Position numbers and translations under genes: made by a program
In this document: positions 55,511 through 64,000 of the stretch, piece by piece
Layout of the letters: every line of letters begins with the position of its first letter
Position numbering within the stretch: position 1 is the first letter of the stretch
The notes under the pieces: generated by a model
What the model saw: the letters and a program-made list of their open reading frames with translations, nothing else
Database searches by the model: none
Told to the model about the DNA's origin: nothing
Assembly (NCBI GenBank): GCA_029204225.1
Contig: CM055094.1
Location: forward strand, 8,475,234-8,539,233
Origin: Diphasiastrum complanatum
Lineage: Eukaryota > Streptophyta > Lycopodiopsida > Lycopodiales > Lycopodiaceae
DNA: 64,000 nucleotides
Direction of reading: 5' to 3'

Positions 55511-56650
55511 CCTAAAACTTCACCTGTAGGCAATAAAGTGTATGCTGGAGCCAACCGTGATGTTAGAAATCGATAATAATGACCTGAAATTTTTAGCTTA
55601 CCAGGCCACCCACCGCTCTTTCGCCAAATTGAAAGCCAAACTGGCGTCGTTTTCCAAAATGCTTCACGTCACCAACTCCCAGCTTCCTGCCCAGTGGAAT
55701 GGTGAAATCACTTCTGGCATGCTTTGAACACTGTCTCCACGGCAATCACTCTGTTTTGGTGTACCATACTTGCAAGTACAGTCAGGGTGCCCTTCGTTTG
55801 GAGGCTATAGCCTTTCGTTTGGCCAAAATAGGCTAAAGGAGGTGAAAATAAGGGCAATTTGGATTTTTGAGCTGTTTCTTCAATGTGAAAAAACTTCACC
55901 CTTCAAAAACTTGGGACCCAGCAATTTTTTCAGTTTGAAGATTTATAATGAAGTTGCAATGCACTTTGCACTTCAGACCCCTTCAGAGTTTTTCACTTCA
56001 ATCCAATGGATCCTTTAGATCCAACGACCCACCTGTCGTGAAATAACCATCGTCGATCTGTGTGAATCGAGATCGGACAGCTGTCCACGCTTTTGTGCGT
56101 TGATCAAAGGCCTTCGAAGCACTGAGCACTTCAGGCCGCTAGCTGGCAATCTAGATTGGGCGCGCGAGAGTTCCCGCGACCTCTCTTCCTCTTCTCTCTC
56201 TGCGATGGAGTTCTTCTCTCTCCTTCACAAGCTATGGCAGCTCCAAATGGATCAAACTGGCTGCCATCCTTCTCCACGGCCAGTCGCGGCCTCTCTACTG
56301 CTGAATCGTGCTACTAGGGCGCCCATTCACAACACCTCACAGCTTTGAAAACGACCTCCTACAAGGAGATATCCTAGATTTTGTCCCTTGAAACCCTAGC
56401 AAATTTGAAGAGAAGAATATATTGGGCTGTACTCAGGCTTTCCCTGCTTTCCTTTGCAGCTCCTAATTGGCTGAGGTCGCCCTACTGCAGGCTATCTTCT
56501 GCTCCAAACCGCTCTTCAAACGGTATTCGATTGGATTCAAACCAATCACAAATGCCAAGCAACCTTCCAGAAGAATTTTTTAGCTTCAAACTTTGCTTGC
56601 TTTCTAATTCAACCAACAATTTCCCGCCCGATAACTCTAGAACTAAGCAC
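55511..56650. other. no gene recognised; probable element 4 leader/LTR
   Basis: Position suggests leader and LTR of element 4, but no primer site or second LTR found. The second copy of the 20-bp repeat lies at its right end. Confidence 0.35.
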
Positions 56651-56682
56651 TCGTGGTGCCGTTGAAATAAGAAAGCACTATA

Positions 56683-57285
56683 TTAGTCGATCATTGCTAT
56701 TTTAACTATTCCATGGGGTAATTCTTTTGGAAATACATCTTTAGATCCAAACCGTATTTTATTCTTCTCCATTTGCTCCTGATCTAAGTCTACTGAGTTA
56801 AGAATCTTTGACAATTCACATCTACTTAGATGCATTTCAGATAAATCCAAAATTGGCTTAGCAAATAAAGAATAAGCTTCATGTTGTGAATCAAAAACCT
56901 CCATTACATTAGCAAATAAATTTATCCCAGATGGATGAACAAATTTGTCTAAATGTTCAAGACCTTCATAACTGGCCGACATTACTCAGTAAGATCTTTC
57001 ACTTAGTAAGAAAATTTCGTTAAATCAATATCAGATTGATTTAAACAAAACCTGATTTATACGGGGGCGCAATTTTTCTTTTGAGATTAACTCTCTGATT
57101 TGCTTTTGCTCACTGAAAAATACACCAAAACTTAACAGGAAGCGTGAAAAAGTTGTCTCTTCTTCCTCAGACGATGGCTCTTCTTCAATCTCAATGGGTT
57201 TTTTATTTTTTGGGGGAAAAGTTTTTCTCCTTGGTGGTTTTGCCTTTGAAGTTTCCATAGTTTCAGTTGCCATCACAACTTTCAA
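56683..57285 (-). CDS. two unidentified ORFs (57285-57031 and 56982-56683)
   Basis: First: MATETMETSKAKPPRRKTF from the second or third Met, then KNKKPIEIEEEPSSEEEETT, an alternating basic/acidic N-terminus. Second: LEHLDKFVHPSGINLFANVM, HEAYSLFAKPILDLSEMHLS, with an amphipathic character. They are on the same strand and 49 bp apart, and may be one gene split by a short intron or shift. No domain recognised; a retroelement gag is possible. Confidence 0.35.
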
Positions 57286-57365
57286 CTTGCTAGGATCAAC
57301 TCCTTTTCCTAAGCCTGATGCAACCTTCTCTTTGTGGGTACGACATGCAATTTTTTGGTTGGCTG

Positions 57366-57378
57366 GTATCAGAGCTGA
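57366..57378 (+). promoter_or_regulatory. primer-site-like TGGTATCAGAGCT
   Basis: TGGTATCAGAGCTG near 57364, as in LTR elements, followed by ATGGCAAG. No LTR pair seen, so probably a relic. Confidence 0.4.
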
Positions 57379-57399
57379 TCAATAGTTTCCAAACAATGG

Positions 57400-60365
57400 C
57401 AAGACTAATATCTTCAAATATGAGATTACAAGGCCTGTGATCTCAACCTCATCAACTAGATGAACAATAAGATGGTGTTGGATATCCATGAAGGATGTAA
57501 AAAGACATTTTCTCCAAACGGTACAAACAATCTCCATAGATTTTCAATTCATTTGTTATAGATTTGTTTATTTATCTCTCTTGATGATAACCATCTAGAA
57601 AAATTCATGATAATATAAATATGCAATTTCAAAGTTTACTATTGAAGTACTAGATTTATTAGGCATTAGATGCATTTAATATTTTTGTACACACATTACA
57701 AATTGTGTCATTAAGAATTGGTACCTCACGATTGTTGACAACTAATTGGAAATTACATTATGTACATTTTCGCTTAGACATCCTTTGAGTACCATTGGAA
57801 AAATATGTTGAGCAAAAAAAACTATTTCATTAAAATCAAATTCATCGATCAATGTTCATGACATGCTTTTGTTTTTTATCATGATGTAATGTGAAAAATA
57901 TTACATGTATTTTATGCCAATCATGGATTTTTTAAGCCATATATTCTATAATAATTTATATGCAATGCCCCTCTTATCAAGACTGCCTATCATGTTGCAA
58001 ATCTCATATGATGAGCTGCAAGCTTGACAAGATGACTCTCTTCTTTGGAAAAAAAATCCATGGAATGTGAACGTGTAAAATTTATAGTGCACATAACCAC
58101 TGTTAAGTTGGATCCAAGTTCACTTACTCACTCATACATACAAAAACTCATTTTTAGCTTCACTTGGCAATTTTGGTTAATATGACTAGTTCAGGTCAGG
58201 TTCACCACTTTTAACTATAAATAGTAGGTAGGGCGTGGAGAATGTAGAACCTAAGAGATATTCCACTTTTGAAAGCTTTGGAGTCAATACTACCTTCTCA
58301 TCTTTGGTTCTCTTCTACATTTGGCTAGAATACTTGATGTATGCTTGTTCAATATCTATTGAAGGAAGGGAATAAATGATTTCTATTGTATGGCTTGTTA
58401 ATAGAGAATTGGATCAGTTCTAATCATGTGTTAAATAGTTTTTTATTCTAATTCATTTTCGTAGAATGATCTTGATCAAACTAATGAGATTTGGTAGAAA
58501 TTGTCTATCAATTTGACAAGTGATTTATGTGCAACTACCATTGGCCTAGATCCACATTTAGGATATGAATCATTAGATCTTAAATTTGCACATGTCTAAT
58601 CTTTCATCCACAAGTGTTGCATTTGACCTACAAGTTTCGACTCCTTGCAAAGTTGTGCATATAATTCAGCTTCTTGATTGAAGTGCTTCCACAAAGGTTT
58701 TCCCACAATTTTTAAAATGTGCCTTGGATCCAAGAGATTTATTCACTACTTTTTAGTCTACCAGTTGCGAGATGAGTCTGCACCTTTTCCATTGGGAAAT
58801 AAATGTGTTTTATGAGGATAATGGCCAATGGGGAGGTACGTGCAATAGTTAAAAATATCAATTTTTGAGATAGTTTGGACAATACATAGGGAGATAATGG
58901 CCAATGGGGAGGTACATGCAATAGTTAAAAATATCAATTTTTGAGATAGTTTGGATGATACATAGGGAGTTCACTTCCACATGTATGCATGATATCATGA
59001 AATGAAAAACCCACTACATTCTCCCAATCCTAGATTATCATGCATTGTTCACATCAATATACGTACGAACTCAAATTCATGAAAACCAATTGGACATAAA
59101 ACATCATAAACATGTTATCATCTCTGAATAATTTGTAACCCTTCAACAAGAGGTTTTGAATATACATCCATGTTTTTTACTTTAAAACAATCTAGAATGA
59201 TGAGAGCAAGTAGTAAATGGCCTTTTTTTTTCCCATTAGTTGAGGAACATTCTATTTTACAAGCACCACTAGCCATGTTGACCAGGTACTTGTTGATTAC
59301 AATGAAGATTCACATCATCCATGACCAATCTCAAATTTTTGGGCTCTTCATGAAATATGGGCCACTAAGTTTCAGTGTGCATTGTTGGCATGTTGTCACT
59401 ACATCCTATCTTGTTACCGTAAAAGTAAAATTACTTGTTCTATAAAGCTTGAAGTCCAATCAATAGACTAGGACTAGCTATACATGGTAGCTAAATTTCC
59501 ACTAGTTGCTCAACGAGACGTGTTCGGCCAACAGAAACTTGGGTCATGAACAACTTGCATGTATAATTTTACTTTAGAAAAATATATTGTGCATAAGACT
59601 CGAACTTTGGAAAACTTTGACTTTGGTTCTTACATGTTGATCTCTCCTTTGCAAGTCCATGATGCTATTTTGCCAGAATCTTAACTTAGTATTAGAGCTA
59701 TCATTATTGTGCATAGGATAGAGTGACTATAGATATAATTTCAAGCGATTTATAACATTGCTCAACTATTCAAGAGAGCTTCAAAAAGAAGGTTTTCTCA
59801 GAGTTCAAAAGCTATAGTGGATATGACCAGTTGTCTTCTTGAACTCTATGTCCATCAAATTGGGTAGAGGCCACTAGTCACGCATTTCTTATTCACGCTT
59901 GAAAGTTTAAGAGACTATTGATTACAGCCAAGATACCTTATCAAATTAATGATCATTGACCATCAAACGCACTTGTTTTCTCCTTACACAACAATGTACT
60001 CAAAAAAGTTTGTGCGCATGATTTGTAGTATGTACCAGGTTTCTTTCAAGAAATGAGGTTTGTAAGAATCATTCCTCATTCATTTCATGCTTCAATTTAA
60101 ACTTCTCTTCATGACTGTTACGTGAAGGAGAAAACAATAATTCCAAAAATCACAGTCTGTATAAAACACTTGCAAAACTATAGTACTGCAGCCCCACAAT
60201 ATGAATTTCCTATCCGATCCTCTTTCATCAAAAGGAGGCAGGACACAGCAGGTTTGTTTCCTGGCCCTGCATCATATTCTATTCTGAACTGGAGATAAGA
60301 AAAACTACAGGCCATGTGAGTCGATCCAAGGAGTTGGAATTAATTTGTTGATTTTCATTGGAGTG
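57400..60365. other. 3-kb AT-rich intergenic stretch
   Basis: No coding similarity. Contains TATA-like ACTATAAATAG near 58217 and the tandem duplication at 58817. It is the downstream flank of the lipoxygenase gene, whose poly(A) region should lie just left of 60366. Confidence 0.5.
58817..58968 (+). repeat. 76-bp tandem duplication
   Basis: GATAATGGCCAATGGGGAGG starts at 58817 and 58893; copies differ at a few bases. Confidence 0.92.
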
Positions 60366-63300
60366 TCAGATTGAAATACTGTTGGGTATTCCTGCTCCAG
60401 TGAGTCCAGGTTTGGAGCTAGGAAAGAGGAGGGTATAGGGCACTCCTGCTGGGCCTAATCTGTTCTTCAGATTTGGATCTGAGTTCCTTTGAGAGATCAG
60501 CTGCTCAATTTGAGCAAGTCTATCAGACAATGCACCTATTGCAGCAACTGCAGCTTTATTATCAGTCCAGTTGCTTATTCGATATCCAAGATATTCTTCC
60601 TCTTTTGCATGCTTAGATAGAAGTTCAATGGTGCTCAATACGATTGTTGCCTGCATTCTTCCGTTTACAGAAGAAAGCAAAAATTTCTCAGGATCTTGAA
60701 GCAGCTCAACGTACTCCTTACTCCCCTCTTCCGGGACAAGTCTTCGCGTTATGGTTGGATGATTTGGCATATACCCACCATAAGCGTACTGCCCAAAATT
60801 GACAGCAGCATGATGAGCAGATGCTATCCAGATTATTGTTGTCAGGATGCTCACAAGGTCAGATTTTGTTGATGCTTGGGGCCACCATTGCTCAGCCTTC
60901 TTGTCTCCATGACCCACGTTTCTGGCTTCTGACCACCAGAGTTGAAGCTCTTGATCGGCCAGTATTGTTGCATCATCTTTATAGTAGATATCCACATAAT
61001 CTTTCACACACTTTTCTGTGGCATCCCAAATATCAAGCCCATCGACGGCAAATGGGTAGTCAGCAATCAACAATCTTAACCCATATTTTGCAGATGGATC
61101 CACCACTGCCATACCTCTGCACACACAACATAATTAGTGCCCTTTATAATTAACTTTTTTTAGATCTTTTCTCAAAGGGGCAGAAATTTGTTTGAAATTT
61201 AGAGAGAAAAACCTGCAATTCTTGCAAAGCCTGGAAATTATGCAACTATTGTCTACCTTGAGATCAAATCTCCTGGCAGCCCTTGTTGATCAAAACGCCA
61301 GGAATCCCTGTAAGCAACCGAAGTGATCTCCATAGAATGTTCTCCTGTTGTGAAGGTGTTTTCAATAATACCTCCAGCATTGATAAGGAGTTTGCGAGCA
61401 CTGGAATTGATGGCCATTGTGTTCTTGAAATGTGGAAGCAGGAAGATGTTGAGGGGGTGCAAAGCACTCAATTGCCGTTGAGCTGCTATGACAAAAGGTT
61501 CTATCACCGCATGAGTGGTCAACCTGAAACACAACAGACTTGCTAGATTAGTTCTCCGTGAACGGCCTTCATTTCTTGCAGATCAATAGAAACCTGTCAA
61601 GAACCAGTCTTCCTGGAATACACATACCAGTGGCTAACTAATTGGTGATAGCCGCTATCGTTGGTAGCAACGTGTACTTTGGCAAGCTCCCACAGCCAGT
61701 CCTTGGAATCAGAAAGAGGAGGGGTAAAAACCCTCCTAAGGCTTGAAGCCGCTGTTGAAGGAGTGGGTGGAAGCGTCAGCTCAATGGCGATCGGTTTGAG
61801 AGTACCATCGTCTGTAAGGTAGAATATGGTCCTAGATGCGTAAGCTTGAGATCCTGACTGAGCGTTGATCTTGGTCAAGTAGAGTAGATAGAGATCATTG
61901 TAGTCTACTATGAAGAGTTTATCTTGATCAAGCGCCTGTAAACATTTACAAAGAGGGTAATTACGATCATGAAGATCCAAGTATCGTGTGTTGACTCTCA
62001 GTACAGACATCAGAGAATTGATCGAAAATACATCAACATTAAGATCATTATTTTTTGATTTGTCACATCTCGGCACTATTACCTGTTGGAGGTTTAGACC
62101 TTCCAGTTGCGGCTCCAAGTGGCTAGCTGTGATGGCTGATATTTGGGGACCGTATGTTGCAGGATCAAGAGCACTTGTTGGAGGAAACACCTGCTTGAAT
62201 AGGGTGACAAGGAATCAGTAATATAATGTTGCTGTGAAATAGATCGTAAAAAGCTCTTATCACAAGAACGGTGGTTTCAAAGCACCAAGGTTCATTTTGC
62301 AACTACTGCATATTTTGCAACATACATAGAATTTAAACAGAAGCAACTACCGGATATTTGAAACACATAAATCGATCAATTCCTCGGGTCTAGCGGTAAA
62401 ACCTATCAATATGTAGCTTTTCCTACGCTTTCAATAAGCAATCTGGAAGAGAGAGTAAGTGAGAATCAGGATTTCCACACCTTCAAGGATTGAATAGTCA
62501 AAGGATTTAGTCCAGCTAACACCTGCCTAGCAAACTCCTTGTCCGATATCCAAGCCAACTCATCGTCTGCAAAAACGCTTTTGTTTGTCAAAATTGAAAA
62601 CTACGTCAAACTTATAGCCCAGTTTCCAGGAAAACGTTTGTCTAAGGCATCATAATTTATCATTATACATGGTATAGCTGCTGCTGATGGTGAGGGACGG
62701 CTTACTTGCGATAACCTGTGGAACCGGGTATCGCAGCAAGCTCGGATCTCCACCAGTGGTATCTGTAAGCTCGTTGATAAGCTCAAAAGGAGAGAGGATG
62801 AACGGCTGTTCGGCTTGGGGCAGGCTGACCGGCAGGCATTCGGTAAGATTTATACCTTGATCATACAGATTCTTCACGTCTTTCAAAGTTTCGAAGTGAT
62901 TGTTGTTCATCTGAAAAAAGCTTTCTAAGGCTGGAATGAGGATGTGCACAATAGCTTTCAAACCATCGCCTATGAAGTCTGAATTCTTCACAACGCTGAA
63001 CCTCTCATCTCTTGGTATGTAATTGTCCTCCAAGATGAACGTCAAGCTCTCGGAGTTGGGATCTGTCCATCCATCGTCAATCATTTTCCAAGCCAGAGAA
63101 AGATTCATGAAGAAAATACAAAGAAAGACTAGCAAATAATTATAAGTGAAACAGGACAGGCCTAATTTCTCCAGTAATGGAATTTTTACCTGCTGCCGAG
63201 GGCTTGCGACCCGTGCGACATCTCCGAGGATATGGTAGCTCATTCGAGCCTCCCAGAACTGGTCTGCTAAGAGCTTTGCTGAAGTCAGGAGAACCCAGAT

Positions 63301-64000
63301 CATTGTAAGTAGCATAGTCATATATCCGATCCCATTCTTGCCTTTCGCCAGTCCCATCTCCTCGCAGATTGATGAGCTCTTGCTGGCGAAGAGTCAAGAG
63401 TCCTTGTGGAGTGTCGATCGGAAGGCAGTGCTGCGCCCATATCCCAAGATACAACATTCAGATTAAGCTGACATCGCAAAATAATAGCTTGGCATGTTAA
63501 GGAAATGGATGGCGTAAGAGCCGAAAACCGAAAAGACTGCTTACCCGGTTGCTGAAGAAGATACGATCGCTTTTGTATTTGCTTACATTGTACACCCACG
63601 AGTTGCACATAAACTTAATGGTGCTGTGATCAGGAAGTACCAGAGACACAAATTTGAGATAAAATTCATTAACATGATTGTTCTGGATGATGAAAGCCCC
63701 GGGAACACCAAAGTTTCTGTCAACAGTGAAGCTGATAGTATAGGTGACGTCTCCTACGGTTATTCCATCAAATGCAAGAAACCAGTTCTGCACAGATACA
63801 TTCTGGCTACGCTTTCCCGTTTTTGTCACTGCACGTGATGAGCCATCAAGATATTCAAATCCTTCCATTAATTTTGTAACTGGACATCTTTACGATCTAG
63901 CATTCTGTCATAAGATGCGTGCAATGCATAGCACATTGAAACGTATACCCATTCTCACTCAAGTCTATAAATGGCAATACTCCAGCCTACCTGGGTCGGC
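60366..64000 (-). CDS. LOX: linoleate-type lipoxygenase, 5' end outside window
   Basis: Plant lipoxygenase: adds O2 to linoleic/linolenic acid, first step of oxylipin and jasmonate synthesis. Exons (minus): 64000-63991, 63879-63545, 63430-63190, 63062-62707, 62566-62481, 62190-62093, 61935-61628, 61523-61257, 61116-60366, all with GT..AG borders and matching phase. The PLAT end reads [20 protein letters not shown]; then [45 protein letters not shown]. Iron ligands are all present: two His in GYHQLVSHW, His and Asn in [15 protein letters not shown], and the C-terminal Ile of [13 protein letters not shown] keeps the Ala linked to S-stereochemistry; NTF at the regiospecificity site has Phe, as in many 13-LOXs, where 9-LOXs usually have Val. 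About 810 residues visible of the usual 860-920. No break found; the N-terminus, and so plastid targeting, is not visible. Confidence 0.95.

Noticed and set aside
59170-59445. 91-residue ORF in the 3-kb spacer
   Set aside because: Single frame, composition of random AT-rich DNA, no motif.
61283-62221. Plus-strand ORFs of 77-110 residues over the lipoxygenase
   Set aside because: Opposite-strand shadows of lipoxygenase exons.

Overview
This is plant nuclear DNA. It contains intron-split genes with GT..AG borders, tRNA-iMet and tRNA-Asp primer sites of plant LTR retrotransposons, and a plant-type lipoxygenase gene whose fragments of N-terminal PLAT, catalytic domain and C-terminal Ile are spread over nine visible exons. 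The host cannot be named from sequence alone. The density of nested retroelements and long microsatellites suggests a large, repeat-rich genome, and I cannot separate fern, lycophyte, gymnosperm or angiosperm.

Layout. 1-10130: the 5' part of a Ty1/copia element (minus), a composite block (plus) of a Ty3/gypsy RNase H/integrase fragment, a possible CACTA-type terminus, minisatellites and a 190-bp GA tract, then a truncated Ty3/gypsy element (minus) with a tRNA-Asp primer site and one LTR. 10720-24781: a nest of three copies of one large non-autonomous LTR family. The old copy E (minus) has copy C (plus, TSD TCCCG) and copy D (minus, TSD GTGAC) inserted in the same LTR, so C and D form an almost 5-kb inverted repeat with a 164-bp spacer. 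25013-25530: a tiny TRIM element with a 51-bp interior. 26.7-43.3 kb: the least ordinary part. It holds gene-like, intron-containing sequences I cannot assign: a minus-strand gene split by LTR element F (TSD GTATC, reading frame restored across the insertion), a divergently oriented gene with an unmistakable histone-H3 fold and a long Ser/Pro/Lys-rich tail, and a further minus-strand exon. Between and inside these genes lie eight copies of a 71-74 bp imperfect inverted repeat (consensus arm GATATCGGTTCAGCGCGC), plus a ninth hairpin of the same size but different sequence. Element F itself carries an unidentified, internally repeated ORF block. A degenerate copia element (38.4-42.8 kb) interrupts this locus. 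43.4-57.4 kb: relics of gypsy and copia elements, including a second copy of the composite block with a larger GA tract. 57.4-60.4 kb: AT-rich, no gene recognised. 60366-64000: lipoxygenase gene (minus), running off the right edge.

How it fits together: the only ordinary host gene that looks intact is the lipoxygenase. The rest is mostly retroelement strata whose order of insertion can be read directly from target-site duplications. The H3-like/unknown gene cluster with its hairpin array is the best candidate for an undescribed system, possibly an old endogenised or domesticated element, but nothing in the sequence proves its origin.
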